From: an uncultured Enterocloster sp.
GTDB lineage: Bacteria > Bacillota > Clostridia > Lachnospirales > Lachnospiraceae
Assembly: GCA_944384065.1 (NCBI GenBank)
Contig: CALWRY010000004.1
Coordinates: forward strand, 1-64,000
Length of the DNA: 64,000 nucleotides
Direction of reading: 5' to 3'
The notes under the pieces are model-generated. The model saw only the letters and a program-made list of their open reading frames with translations. It did no database searches and was not told where the DNA came from. The number at the start of each line of letters is the position of its first letter. Positions within the stretch are counted from its first letter, which is position 1. This document shows, piece after piece, positions 45,364 through 54,996 of this stretch. Position numbers and translations under genes: made by a program.

Positions 45364-46704
45364 CTAATGCAGGCCCATTGTAGCAAGAAGGACTGCCAGG
45401 AACGAGTTCAGGAAGGGATAGATGGCTCCCAGCCAGAATTCGTGATAGTAGGCCTGCTTATGAGTCATCCGGGTGTAGTTCAGGCGGTTGATGGCCGAGC
45501 CGTTGTGGGGCAGAGAATCCAGGCCGTAGCAGGAGATGCACACGATTCTGTGAATAATATCCGGAGCAACGCCCAGAGCCAGGAACCGATCCGCAAACAC
45601 AGTCAGGGCGATAGCCTCGCCGCCGGAAGCGGAACCCGTAATGCCTGCAACGATATTGGTGGCCAGAGCCAGCTGAAGCAGGGGCGGTCCGGGAATCTTG
45701 TCTAGGTTGTCGATCAGGTACTGGAAGCCGGGGGCCAGTTCAACCGCCGCTCCAAAACCAACAACTGCAGATACGTTCATGATGGACTTCATGGTGGAAG
45801 TACAGCCGGAACCAAAGGTTTTGCTTATGCTTTCGAATTTGTTGAAATACAGCACAAAGCAGGTCAGACAGCCCAGGGCCAGGGATACGAAGGGCTCGAT
45901 GTTGAACACATTCATCGCCACCAGCAGTACAATAGAGGGAGCCAGGGCCTTGATAAACTGGGCGTTGGTACAGGTAGCCTCCAGGATGGCGTTGTTCAGG
46001 TCGCCGGCTTCCTTCTCCATCAGGGCTCCGGTGACCATATAGCCTTCATTGCGCTTTTCATTTCTGCGCAGCATAAACCAGATATAAAACGCGCCGAAGA
46101 TAATGCAGGACAGGGAGGTAATGGTGGCGATCACCGGGGCGGACTTGGGGCTGGTTCCCAGATAGTCGATGGGGATCAGGTTCTGCACGGAGGGGGATCC
46201 GGGAAGGATAGCCGTCCACATGGAGCCTCCGTATACTGCCACCGCGATGACAAAGTGCCACGGAATATCAAACTTTTTAAAGATTGCCCGGCAGATGGGG
46301 GCGATGGTGAAGATTACCACAAAGCCGCTGACGCCGCCGAAGGAAAGGATGGCGGTGATCAGGGACAGACCCATCAGCACCCAGAACTTGGCGTTCTTTC
46401 CGCCGGCCTTCTCAGAAATACTTCCCACCTTAACTGCGATATCCTGGGCTGCGCCGCAGTCTCCCAGCATAGCGCCCAAAATACAGGCAGGCAGGAACAG
46501 CAGGAAATTGGATGTAGCGAATCCGCCGAAATCTGCGGCGTAAGCCCCCTTCATATTCTCGATAATGGGAAGGCCTGAGAACAAGAATACAATGGCCGCG
46601 CAGACCGGTCCCAGAATCATAATATGTACTCCCTTAAAGGAGCCTACTACCAGCAGAATCAATGCTAACAAAATGCCAATCAGGCTAAGCATACCTGCAT
46701 CCAT
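45364..46704 (-). CDS. GntP-family permease
   Basis: Membrane carrier of 446 residues with about 12 hydrophobic segments, related to gluconate/H+ symporters (FGGVSGFVVIFTIAPI, PGSPSVQNLIPIDYLGTSP, VAGITGSASGGEAIALTVF, CYGLDSLPHNGSAINRL). Likely the importer for glucarate or galactarate in this region. The start is ATG 46704 because GGAGGT falls inside the first codons of the longer reading from 46719. It is the last gene of the seven-gene minus operon. Confidence 0.87.
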   Translation of the reverse strand: MDAGMLSLIGILLALILLVVGSFKGVHIMILGPVCAAIVFLFSGLPIIENMKGAYAADFGGFATSNFLLFLPACILGAMLGDCGAAQDIAVKVGSISEKAGGKNAKFWVLMGLSLITAILSFGGVSGFVVIFTIAPICRAIFKKFDIPWHFVIAVAVYGGSMWTAILPGSPSVQNLIPIDYLGTSPKSAPVIATITSLSCIIFGAFYIWFMLRRNEKRNEGYMVTGALMEKEAGDLNNAILEATCTNAQFIKALAPSIVLLVAMNVFNIEPFVSLALGCLTCFVLYFNKFESISKTFGSGCTSTMKSIMNVSAVVGFGAAVELAPGFQYLIDNLDKIPGPPLLQLALATNIVAGITGSASGGEAIALTVFADRFLALGVAPDIIHRIVCISCYGLDSLPHNGSAINRLNYTRMTHKQAYYHEFWLGAIYPFLNSFLAVLLATMGLH

Positions 46705-46744
46705 AACAGATACCTCCATTCATTTGTTTTTTATACTCTCCCCC

Positions 46745-48088
46745 CTACCTTACCAGGCAAGGCTTTTTTGAATCGTACTTCCAGCCAGGGATCAGATACT
46801 GCATGGCGGCGGCATCGTCCCGGTCATGGCTGGACATGCGGTTGTACAGCGTATTGGCCTCCATCACCTTTTTCATGTCCAGCCTTACCCCCAGTCCGGG
46901 CCCTTTGGGCACCTCCAGGTATCCATCCCTGATTTTCGGAGCATCCTCCAGCAAATCCTGGCCGTCCTGCCAGATCCAGTGGGTATCCAGGGCAGTGGGA
47001 TGTCCCGGGGCTGCCGCCGCCACGTGGGCAAAAGTGGTCAGGGTAATGTCAAAATGGTTGTTGGAATGGCTGCCCCATGTAAGTCCCCAGTCGTTGAGAA
47101 TGGCCGCCATCCTCAGGCTTCCCTCCAGCCCCCAGAAGTGGGGATCCGCCAGAACAATGTCCACGGCTTTCAGCGCAGCGGCGTGGTAGAATTGTCTCCA
47201 GTTGGTTGCGATCATGTTGGTGGCCACCGGCAGATGGGTGGCATTTTTAAACTCCGCCATAATCTCCCTGCTGGAGAATCCCGCCTCAGGGCCGCAGGGG
47301 TCCTCCACATAGGTGAGGATATCCTGAGCTCCTTTGCACAGGTGAACTGCCTCTGCCAGACTCCAGGCGCCGTTGGGATCGATGTTGATGTGCCCCAGGG
47401 GGAACTGTTTTTTCAGGGCACGGACCGTATCCATCTCATATGCCCCCTCAAAAACGCCTCCCTTCAGTTTAAAATTGCGGAAGCCGTATTTCTCCTGCAG
47501 GCAGCAGGCCTGCTCCACAATCTGCTCATGGGACAGCATCTCATTTCGCCGCATCCGAAACCAGGGATCCGGGCTCCCGTCTTCATCCAGATAAGGGAGA
47601 TCGGTCTTTCCCTTATCGGATACATAAAACAAATAGCCCAGCACCTCCACCTGCTCCCTCTGCTTTCCCTCAGCCAAAAGCTCGCACAGGGGAACGCCTA
47701 AAAATTGGCCGAGCAGGTCCAGAAGGGCGCACTCGATGGCCCACTCCGCCCGGACCACAAACTTCAGTTTGCTGATGTCCAGGGTCTGGATTCCCTCCCC
47801 GTCATCCTCCTCGGATGGCGTTTCTCCCCGGTGGATAGCCCCCAGGATGGCCCGGTAACGGCCGATCTCCTGTCCCTCCACCAGAGGGATGCACGCCCTA
47901 AGGCACTGGCAGGTGTATTCGCCCCCGTGGATCTCACCTACGCCGGTATGTCCGCAGCTGTCCTTGAGGATTACCAGGTTTCTGGTGAAAAAAGGGCCGT
48001 GAGCGCCGCTTAAGGTCATTTCCATGCTGTCATAGCCGGCAACGGGTACCACCAACATCTCTGTAACAATCGGGGTTTTGCTTGTCAT
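46745..48088 (-). CDS. gudX: Glucarate dehydratase-related enolase-superfamily protein
   Basis: A 447-residue paralog of the adjacent GudD. It keeps all residues expected for the mandelate-racemase/glucarate-dehydratase active site: KLKGG lysine pair, NIDPNG aspartate, VEDPCG glutamate, ATNMIAT asparagine and SHSNNHFD histidine. E. coli also has a gudX gene beside gudD, of unclear role. The two copies here share the C-terminal YLIPGWKYDSKKPCLVR block. It may act on a different stereoisomer or work with GudD as a mixed oligomer. Symbol by synteny with E. coli, moderately sure. Confidence 0.85.
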   Translation of the reverse strand: MTSKTPIVTEMLVVPVAGYDSMEMTLSGAHGPFFTRNLVILKDSCGHTGVGEIHGGEYTCQCLRACIPLVEGQEIGRYRAILGAIHRGETPSEEDDGEGIQTLDISKLKFVVRAEWAIECALLDLLGQFLGVPLCELLAEGKQREQVEVLGYLFYVSDKGKTDLPYLDEDGSPDPWFRMRRNEMLSHEQIVEQACCLQEKYGFRNFKLKGGVFEGAYEMDTVRALKKQFPLGHINIDPNGAWSLAEAVHLCKGAQDILTYVEDPCGPEAGFSSREIMAEFKNATHLPVATNMIATNWRQFYHAAALKAVDIVLADPHFWGLEGSLRMAAILNDWGLTWGSHSNNHFDITLTTFAHVAAAAPGHPTALDTHWIWQDGQDLLEDAPKIRDGYLEVPKGPGLGVRLDMKKVMEANTLYNRMSSHDRDDAAAMQYLIPGWKYDSKKPCLVR

Positions 48089-48112
48089 AAGCAGCTACCT
48101 CCTCTACATCAT

Positions 48113-49441
48113 TCAGCGCACCAGGCAGGGCCTCTTGGGATCAAACTTCCATCCCGGAATCAGGTACTGCATCACAACGGAGTCGTCTCTTCCGCCCAGG
48201 CAGTTGTCCTTGTAGAGCTGGTGGGCCTTGAGAATCTGATCCATATCCGCCTCGATGCCAAGTCCGGGCTTATTGGGAATCGCAATGCAGCCGTCCACAA
48301 TCTGCAGGGGCTCCTTGGTCAGGCGCTCGATTCCCTCCTGCCAGATCCAGTGGGTATCCAGGGCATTGTACTCACCGGGCACAGCGGCTCCCACCTGGGT
48401 AAACATAGCTAAGGAGATGTCGAAGTGGTTGTTGGAATGGCTGCCCCAGGTATAGCCGAAGTCATGGCACATTTGGGCTACCCTTACAGAGCCGTTCATG
48501 GTCCAGAAGTGGGGATCCGCAAGGATGATATCCACTGCCTGGGACTCCAGGGAATGGCCCACCTGTCTCCAGTCTGTGGCGATCATGTTGGTGGCGGTGG
48601 GGAAGCCGGTGCGGCGGCGGAATTCGCTCATAATCTCGCGTCCGGAGTAAACTCCCTCTGCCCCGCAGGGATCCTCGCAGTAGGTCAGGATGCCCTCCAT
48701 CCCCTTTACATACTGCACGGCCTGCTCCAGAAGCCAGCCGCCGTTGGGATCCAGATCGATCCTGGCATCGGGGAATTCCTTCTTTAACGCCCGGATCACT
48801 TCCATTTCCTCATCTCCGGCCAGCACGCCGCCTTTCAGCTTGAAGTCCTGGAAGCCGTATTTTTCTTTAACCGCCTTGGCGTGGGCCACAATCTTGTCCG
48901 CAGTAAGGGCTTCCTCATGGCGCAGCCTGTACCAGGCGCAGTCGGAATCCGGCTCGCTGTCATAGGGAAGATCCGTCTTGTTTCGATCCCCTACGAAGAA
49001 CAGATAGCCCAGCATCCGCACCTTGTCTCTTTGCTGTCCATCGCCTAAAAGCTCGCATACCGGAACGTTCAGATGCTTGCCCAGCAGATCCAGGCAGGGA
49101 GCCTCGATGGCTGTGATCACATGGACGCCGGTGCGCAGATCAAAGGTCTGGTTTCCTCTCACATCCTCCTCGCCCTTGGAATCCAGGTAGCGCTTTACCT
49201 TCAGAAGGGTGCTCTTGTACTCGGAGATCTTTGTGCCCTCCACAATCGGGATGCATTCCTCCAGGGCCTTGGTGATCTTCTGGCCGCCCGGCACCTCGCC
49301 TACGCCCATCTCCCCATTGTCCGCGTAGAGCACCACAATGTTCCTGGTGAAAAACGGGGCATGGGCGCCGCTCAGGTTCAGCTCCATGCAGTCCTTGCCT
49401 GCCACTGGGTAGACTTCCATCTTGGTAATTGTTGGTATCAT
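48113..49441 (-). CDS. gudD: Glucarate dehydratase
   Basis: Converts D-glucarate to 5-dehydro-4-deoxy-D-glucarate. The 442 residues include the GudD N-terminal [24 protein letters not shown], and the active-site set [27 protein letters not shown] and [27 protein letters not shown] precedes the ATG. It lies between gudX and the LarA-like gene, each separated by about 20-25 bases, so all are one transcript. Confidence 0.93.
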   Translation of the reverse strand: MIPTITKMEVYPVAGKDCMELNLSGAHAPFFTRNIVVLYADNGEMGVGEVPGGQKITKALEECIPIVEGTKISEYKSTLLKVKRYLDSKGEEDVRGNQTFDLRTGVHVITAIEAPCLDLLGKHLNVPVCELLGDGQQRDKVRMLGYLFFVGDRNKTDLPYDSEPDSDCAWYRLRHEEALTADKIVAHAKAVKEKYGFQDFKLKGGVLAGDEEMEVIRALKKEFPDARIDLDPNGGWLLEQAVQYVKGMEGILTYCEDPCGAEGVYSGREIMSEFRRRTGFPTATNMIATDWRQVGHSLESQAVDIILADPHFWTMNGSVRVAQMCHDFGYTWGSHSNNHFDISLAMFTQVGAAVPGEYNALDTHWIWQEGIERLTKEPLQIVDGCIAIPNKPGLGIEADMDQILKAHQLYKDNCLGGRDDSVVMQYLIPGWKFDPKRPCLVR

Positions 49442-49461
49442 TTCCTTCCTCCTTTGAAATT

Positions 49462-50769
49462 TTATACAATCGGTTCCGTAAGATTGCCCCCGGCGTCAAA
49501 TTCCATGTCCCTCGGCTCATCTAAAGCCTCTAAGCCCGGATACTTTCCGGCCTTCACGTCTTCATAATAAGCCTCAGACAGCATGATCCGTCCGATGTGA
49601 AGGCTGTTGGGGATGCGCACCATCCGCACCGGCCTGCCATCGATTCCGTTGCAGGTCTTGATGCACAGCTGGATGGCCTCCCTGTCCGTAGCCACAACAC
49701 ATGGAATTCTGGCGGAGGAGAGAACCGTACTTGTCAGACAATTTGGGTACATTTTCTCAATATCCATATCGTCAAATATCTTTTTCGTAATGGCGCTTGC
49801 CAGGCCGCAGCCCAGAGCATTGCCATGGGATTCCTGGCTGAGGTTTAAAAAGCAAGTGCGCTGTACCTTCAGCCCTCCGGAAGCGTACTCTGTGGAAAAT
49901 GTTCCGGTAATATTGGGATCTACTCCCGTTCCGCTGAAGTTCTTGCCGATTTGATCCACCACCAGCACATCCGCCTCCCCCACCAGCAGGCTGGGCATAT
50001 TGGCAAAGGCGTATTTCAAAAGCTGGGCCTCCCGATCCAGAATGTTCTCCGGGAGAATGGCCTCGATGCGGCAGGTTTCATCGTAAGCGTTCTCAATGCA
50101 GGGGATGGCAAAAAGGATGGGCGCCTTTTCCAGCACCACCTTGGCCATGGTGGGGATGTTTCTTCCAATGCGCCCCATGCCGTCGCTGTGGACGATGGAA
50201 GCCCCCACCTGCTTTCCCAGGCCTACGGTCATCATCTTACAGGGGCCGCTCTCGTGGGTTCCCCGAAAGGCGTTGTGGGGCTTTAGACGGCAGGATATGA
50301 TAATGCCGTCGGACTCATAGGCGTTTTTGTCCAGAACCACCCGCCGTCCCAGTTCCGAATATCCCAGCTCCACTACCTCCATGGAGGACTTGACCGGGCA
50401 GCCCATGGCCTCCTCCGTGATGCCGAAGCTCTCTAAAAGCTCCGTCTGGCCCTCCGCCGTAGCGCCGCCGTGGCTCCCCATGGCCGGTACGATGAAGGGA
50501 TCCGCTTTCTTTCCCTTTACATAATCCACAATCGCCTTTGTAATCACATCTACGTTGCGGATTCCCCGGCTTCCGGCGGTGATGGCAATCTTCATGCCCG
50601 GCTGGATTTTTTCGTCAAACTCTGGTTTTGACAATTCTCCCCAAACCGCCGCCGGAATCTGTTCCGGCTCGATCCGCTCTCTGGGAAATGTCTGCCGTGC
50701 CCTGAACATAGGCGGAATGGGTACATCCCGCAAAAGCCCCGACACCGTTCCTCCCTTTACCACTTTCAT
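49462..50769 (-). CDS. LarA-family (DUF2088) lactate racemase-like protein
   Basis: A 435-residue LarA homolog. LarA racemises lactate with a nickel-pincer cofactor; homologs act on other 2-hydroxyacids. Visible blocks are [53 protein letters not shown] and [17 protein letters not shown]. The nickel-cofactor genes larB, larC and larE are not in the window, so activity would depend on genes elsewhere. In this operon a role as epimerase of glucarate, galactarate or glycerate is plausible but unproven. AGGAGGAGCAGGTGAG precedes the ATG. Confidence 0.82.
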   Translation of the reverse strand: MKVVKGGTVSGLLRDVPIPPMFRARQTFPRERIEPEQIPAAVWGELSKPEFDEKIQPGMKIAITAGSRGIRNVDVITKAIVDYVKGKKADPFIVPAMGSHGGATAEGQTELLESFGITEEAMGCPVKSSMEVVELGYSELGRRVVLDKNAYESDGIIISCRLKPHNAFRGTHESGPCKMMTVGLGKQVGASIVHSDGMGRIGRNIPTMAKVVLEKAPILFAIPCIENAYDETCRIEAILPENILDREAQLLKYAFANMPSLLVGEADVLVVDQIGKNFSGTGVDPNITGTFSTEYASGGLKVQRTCFLNLSQESHGNALGCGLASAITKKIFDDMDIEKMYPNCLTSTVLSSARIPCVVATDREAIQLCIKTCNGIDGRPVRMVRIPNSLHIGRIMLSEAYYEDVKAGKYPGLEALDEPRDMEFDAGGNLTEPIV

Positions 50770-50785
50770 CTCACCTGCTCCTCCT

Positions 50786-51151
50786 TTAGGACTTTCGCCC
50801 CACGTTCTTTGTGATTACCACATCCGAGCCCGATCCCAGAATATTTTCAATCACCTTCTGCCCTATGGTCACCGGAGCCGCCACCCGAACCCTGCGGATC
50901 TCATCCATTGCCCGGAAGATATCCTCCTTAGGAATGGGCGCGGACAGACGGACGCTGGCTAAGGGAAGCTCTCCGTCATCCACCAGCACCGAGGTGGCAA
51001 TGTTGCGCATAGGGCTTAGGGCCTCCTGGAGGGCATACTGTTCACCCTTGGGACAGGTATTGCCCCGCACTTCTTTTACCTGCCCTTCCTCTATCTCAAC
51101 CTCCAGGCCGCAGCCCTGAGGGCACATGATGCACACGAATTCCTTTAACAT
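50786..51151 (-). CDS. DUF1667 iron-sulfur-type small protein
   Basis: A 121-residue DUF1667 protein with four cysteines at 7, 10, 14 and 33 (CIMCPQGC and NTCPKGEQYA), the spacing of a 4Fe-4S site in molybdopterin oxidoreductase N-termini. DUF1667 genes regularly follow a GlpA-like and GlpB-like flavoprotein pair, as here, so it is probably the electron-transfer subunit. It overlaps the preceding flavoprotein gene by seven bases. Confidence 0.87.
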   Translation of the reverse strand: MLKEFVCIMCPQGCGLEVEIEEGQVKEVRGNTCPKGEQYALQEALSPMRNIATSVLVDDGELPLASVRLSAPIPKEDIFRAMDEIRRVRVAAPVTIGQKVIENILGSGSDVVITKNVGRKS

Positions 51152-52380
51152 ACCACCCTCACCTCCAGTCCCTTCTGTGTATTCAGCTTTTTCCCATCGA
51201 TGGGGATCTGGATCATCTCCGCCGGAAGGGCTTTTTTCAGCTTCAGCTCTTTCACCAGGTTTTCTCCCTGATATACCTGGATGGAACAGCTCTTCATAGG
51301 CCGTCTCACCCGCATGGAGAGCCGGAAGGATTTGGCTCCGCTGATCTTCTGGGGCACTGTGTATCCCACCATCCCGTCGGTGCCCACCTCCAGGGGGCAG
51401 GGCTCAAACTCTGCGCCTGCCACGTAATCCGCCACTGCGTCCGCCAAAGACTCCGCCTCAAGGGATACAAAATCCACCAGATCATGGACGTGGAGCACAT
51501 TGCCCGCGGCAAAAATCCCCGAAACCGAGGTCTGGTAATTTTCGTCCACCACCGCCCCCTTTGTCCTCGGATCCAGAACTACCCCAGCCCCCTCGGACAG
51601 CTCATTTTCCGGGATGAGTCCCACGGAGAGCACCAGGGTATCGCAGTCATAGCGCTTCTCTGTCCCTGGAATGGGCTGCATTTGTTCATCTACCTGGGAT
51701 ACAACCACCCCTTCCAGACGTTCCTCTCCCAAAATTTCCGTCACGGTATGGTTGAGGTAAAGGGGAATATTGTAGTCGTGAAGGCACTGTTCAATATTTC
51801 TGGCAAGACCGTTGGCGTAGGGCTGGATCTCAAATACCGCCTCCACCTTGGCTCCCTCCAGAGTCATCCTTCTGGCCATAATCAGGCCGATATCCCCGGA
51901 GCCTAAGATCACTACCCTGCGGCCCACCATCTTGTTGTAAAGATTGATATATGCCTGGGCTGTTCCAGCCGTATAGACTCCCGACGGCCGGTTCCCCGGT
52001 ATGCTGATAGCCCCCCTGGTACGCTCCCTGCAGCCCATGGTGAGAATCACCGCCTTGGCCTGAATCTCCACCATGCCCTGAGGGGCTGCGGCGTACACCT
52101 GCCTGTCCTCCGTAATCCGGATGACCGTGGCCTCGGTGATATAGGGGATCCCGAGCTCCTGTGCCATATCGATAAAACGCTGGGCGTATTCCGGCCCGCT
52201 TAAGGTTTCCTTGAAACGCCTGAGGCCAAAGCCGTCGTGGATACACTGGCGCAGGATTCCCCCAAGCTTTTTCTCGCGCTCCAGGATCACCAGGTTTCTC
52301 ACGCCCTTCTTCCACAGCTCTACTGCGGCAGCCAGACCAGCCGGTCCGCCTCCGATAATCGCCACATCCACCTGTCTCAT
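51145..52380 (-). CDS. NAD(P)/FAD-dependent oxidoreductase (GlpB-like partner)
   Basis: A 411-residue flavoprotein with an N-terminal FAD fold (VAIIGGGPAGLAAAVEL), LGGILRQCIHDGFGLRRFKE, an NAD-binding motif (VVILGSGDIGLIMARRM) and a FAD closing motif (VSGIFAAGNVLHVHDLVD). This group usually carries electrons from a GlpA-like dehydrogenase to another acceptor. Start overlaps the upstream stop by four bases and its end overlaps DUF1667, so the three are strictly coupled. Confidence 0.86.
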   Translation of the reverse strand: MRQVDVAIIGGGPAGLAAAVELWKKGVRNLVILEREKKLGGILRQCIHDGFGLRRFKETLSGPEYAQRFIDMAQELGIPYITEATVIRITEDRQVYAAAPQGMVEIQAKAVILTMGCRERTRGAISIPGNRPSGVYTAGTAQAYINLYNKMVGRRVVILGSGDIGLIMARRMTLEGAKVEAVFEIQPYANGLARNIEQCLHDYNIPLYLNHTVTEILGEERLEGVVVSQVDEQMQPIPGTEKRYDCDTLVLSVGLIPENELSEGAGVVLDPRTKGAVVDENYQTSVSGIFAAGNVLHVHDLVDFVSLEAESLADAVADYVAGAEFEPCPLEVGTDGMVGYTVPQKISGAKSFRLSMRVRRPMKSCSIQVYQGENLVKELKLKKALPAEMIQIPIDGKKLNTQKGLEVRVVC

Positions 52381-53834
52381 GCCATATCCCTCACCTTTCC
52401 CGTAAACATATACGAATTCTTTTTCGAATAGCGGACCTGGGTTTCCGGTATGCCAAGTTCCTCCTCGATCAGATGGGTGATCTTCGCCTCGCAGTATCCG
52501 CCCTGGCAGCGTCCCATAGTGGCCCGGGTACGGTTTTTGATGCCTGTTACCGTATGTACGCCCAGAGGATTGTGTATTGCCTTTAAAATCTCCGCTCTGG
52601 TTACCGTCTCGCAGCGGCAGATCACCTCGCCGTAATCGGGGTTTTCCCGGATGGCCTCCTCCTGTTCCTCAAGGCTCATCTCGGAAAACTTGCGGATGCC
52701 TTTGCGGTAAGGGCTGAAATCTGGATTAGGCTCCAGTGCCTCCTGCTCCAGGATTTTCCCAACAGCTCTTCTGGCCAGAGGCAGGGCGCAGGTGATGCCC
52801 GGGGATTCGACCCCTACCAGGTTTACCGTGCCCGGCTTATCCGGATCAGCCTCCAGCATGAAGTCCAGAATCTCCCCTGTCTGCGGATTGTACCGTTTCC
52901 AGCGAATGCCCGCGAAGTTGCGGATAAAGTATTCCCGGCGCATCTCTTTAAACATCTTCTGCCCGTCCCGGATCAGGCCGTCCATGTGGTCTTTCGTGTT
53001 CTTATAGTCCTCCCGCCCTTCCGTCAGGTAGGAATCCGGGCCTACTAAAATATTGCCGTCCACGGTAGGGGTGGCGTGGGTGGCAAATCCTCCCCTCTCA
53101 TCAGGGGCCGGATAGATGGGGATGGACATATGCTTTCCCGCCTTCTTATCCAGTACAAAATACTCTCCCTTAAAGCCCTTTACCGGATAGTCCGGGTATC
53201 CCAGGAGGCTGGAAATCCAGGAGGCATGCATCCCGGCGCAGTTGACCACCCATCGGGCGCTGATTTGTCCCGATTGGGTACAGACTTTCCACTCCCCTTC
53301 TTCCCTGCGGATGTCTGTAACCCTTTCCCCCAGGAAAAAGCGGACGCCGTTAGCGCAGGCATTCTCCGCCAGGGCGATGGTGTACTGCATGGGATCCAAA
53401 ATCCCGGAGGAGGGCACATACATGGCAAACTCTCCCCCTGCCTCGGGAGCCATGGCCCGGAGCTGATCCCGATCCAGCATTTGGATATTTTCCACGCCGT
53501 TGACCCGGCCGATCTCCTTAAATTTCAGGATATTCTCCATATCCCGGCTGTCAAATCCTACTACCAGCTTCCCGGTTCTCTTAAAAGGCACGTCAAGCTC
53601 ACGGGCCACCTGGTCAAATTCCTTATTACCCTCCACTGCGCACTGAGCCTTCAGGGTTCCCGGCTTATAGGTAAAGCCGGCGTGAAGCATACCGGTGTTT
53701 CTGCTGGAGTTGCCGCAGGCCACATCCTGCTCCTTCTCCACAACGGCGATCTTCGCTTTATACCGGGACAGCTCTCTGGCCACAGCGCAGCCTACAACCC
53801 CTGCGCCGATCACCACTATATCAAAATGTTCCAT
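52377..53834 (-). CDS. FAD-dependent 2-hydroxyacid/glycerol-3-phosphate dehydrogenase-like protein (GlpA-like)
   Basis: A 485-residue DAO-family oxidoreductase: FAD motif VVIGAGVVGCAVARELSRY, the LHAGF.YKPGTLKAQ segment shared with GlpA and L-2-hydroxyglutarate oxidases, and a C-terminal BFD-like 2Fe-2S domain with cysteines in ICRCETVTRAEI and MGRCQGGYC. The ATG at 53834 follows AAAGGAGAG; a start seven codons earlier is less likely. First gene of the seven-gene sugar-acid operon. The context argues for a hydroxyacid such as glycerate or a sugar acid rather than glycerol 3-phosphate, but the substrate cannot be read from sequence. Confidence 0.85.
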   Translation of the reverse strand: MEHFDIVVIGAGVVGCAVARELSRYKAKIAVVEKEQDVACGNSSRNTGMLHAGFTYKPGTLKAQCAVEGNKEFDQVARELDVPFKRTGKLVVGFDSRDMENILKFKEIGRVNGVENIQMLDRDQLRAMAPEAGGEFAMYVPSSGILDPMQYTIALAENACANGVRFFLGERVTDIRREEGEWKVCTQSGQISARWVVNCAGMHASWISSLLGYPDYPVKGFKGEYFVLDKKAGKHMSIPIYPAPDERGGFATHATPTVDGNILVGPDSYLTEGREDYKNTKDHMDGLIRDGQKMFKEMRREYFIRNFAGIRWKRYNPQTGEILDFMLEADPDKPGTVNLVGVESPGITCALPLARRAVGKILEQEALEPNPDFSPYRKGIRKFSEMSLEEQEEAIRENPDYGEVICRCETVTRAEILKAIHNPLGVHTVTGIKNRTRATMGRCQGGYCEAKITHLIEEELGIPETQVRYSKKNSYMFTGKVRDMA

Positions 53835-53965
53835 ATGCCACTCTCCTTTCGGCATTTCCTTTATGCACTAATTATATAATTCCAGATAACCACACGTAAA
53901 ACGCATTATATTTCTAACACTCTTAAAAAAATGAATACTGAATTTTAAGCTTTTTTGCTAAAATT

Positions 53966-53983
53966 CTGTTATACTTGTAACAG
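53966..53983. promoter_or_regulatory. Candidate LysR operator
   Basis: CTGTTA-TACTTG-TAACAG is a perfect inverted repeat containing a T-N11-A core, in the 206-base region between the minus sugar-acid operon and the lysR-like gene. It could serve both divergent units. Confidence 0.5.
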
Positions 53984-54040
53984 TTCAGACGCCAGTTATT
54001 CCGGACATTGCGCTCCGGCTCACAAAAGCGGGGAATCGTT

Positions 54041-54982
54041 ATGGATTTAAAGCAAATTGAATACATACTGAAAATCGCGGAAGAGAATAATGTGACAAAG
54101 GCTGCGGAAAAGCTGTTCATCAGCCAGTCCGCCTTAAACCAGCAGCTTCTAAAGCTGGAGAAGGAGCTGGGCGCCCCTCTGTTTTTCCGGACAAGGAACA
54201 ACTGGACACTGACGGAGATAGGGGAACTTTACGTCCAGAACGCCAAGGAAATCATGGCCATCAAGAAAAATACCTACAATCAGATCGCGGATATGCTGGA
54301 CAACAAAAAGCGCCAGTTTACCCTTGGCCTGATCCCGGGCCGTACCGTGGAAATGTTCGCCACCGTATACTCCCGTTTTCTGAAGCGGTATCCCAACATC
54401 TCCATTTCCACCGTTGAAATCGGAAGCCTGCGCCAGCAGGCTATGATCGCGGACGGAAAGCTGAGCATGGGATTTTTAACCCTCTGCGCCAGCCAGAGAA
54501 ACAGCCGCCTTCATTATTATCCCATCTGCTCGGAGGAATTTTTTATCGCCGTCCCTCCCGGACACCCCTTAAGCCGGGAGATGCCCTCCGGCGTGAATAT
54601 GCCGCCTGAAATCGATATCCAGCGCTTTAAGGATGACTCGTTTGTGATGATGCACAGGGAATCCTCCTCAAGGGCTGTTTCCGACCAGATTTTTCAGGAA
54701 GCCGGGATTGAGCCGCAGATTCTGTTTGAAACCGCAAGCACCGGGAGCATTTTAAAATTCGTTTCCGCCGGGCTGGCCTGCGCCCTGCTCCCCAAATACT
54801 ATATTTTAAAGCTTACGCCCGCGGAGCGCAGGGAGCTGACTTTCTACGCACTGCCCTCCCACCCCAAGTGGGACATGCTCTTTGCCTCCAACGAGCTGTT
54901 TTACCTAAGCCGCCCCTTAAAGGAGTTTATCCGCATGTCCAAGGAGTATTGGGATGATTTTTACGCTAGCAATGGCTTTTAG
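54041..54982 (+). CDS. LysR-family transcriptional regulator
   Basis: A 313-residue LysR regulator: helix-turn-helix at residues 1-60 (DLKQIEYILKIAEENNVTKAAEKLFISQSALNQQLLKLEKELG) and a substrate-binding domain (about 90-300). I start at ATG 54041, where the family begins (MDLKQIEY); an in-frame start at 54008 adds only non-family residues. It lies 14 bases before garD and is divergent from the glucarate operon, so it probably controls one or both in response to a sugar acid. Confidence 0.93.
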   Translation: MDLKQIEYILKIAEENNVTKAAEKLFISQSALNQQLLKLEKELGAPLFFRTRNNWTLTEIGELYVQNAKEIMAIKKNTYNQIADMLDNKKRQFTLGLIPGRTVEMFATVYSRFLKRYPNISISTVEIGSLRQQAMIADGKLSMGFLTLCASQRNSRLHYYPICSEEFFIAVPPGHPLSREMPSGVNMPPEIDIQRFKDDSFVMMHRESSSRAVSDQIFQEAGIEPQILFETASTGSILKFVSAGLACALLPKYYILKLTPAERRELTFYALPSHPKWDMLFASNELFYLSRPLKEFIRMSKEYWDDFYASNGF

Positions 54983-54996
54983 AAAGGAGAATTGTT

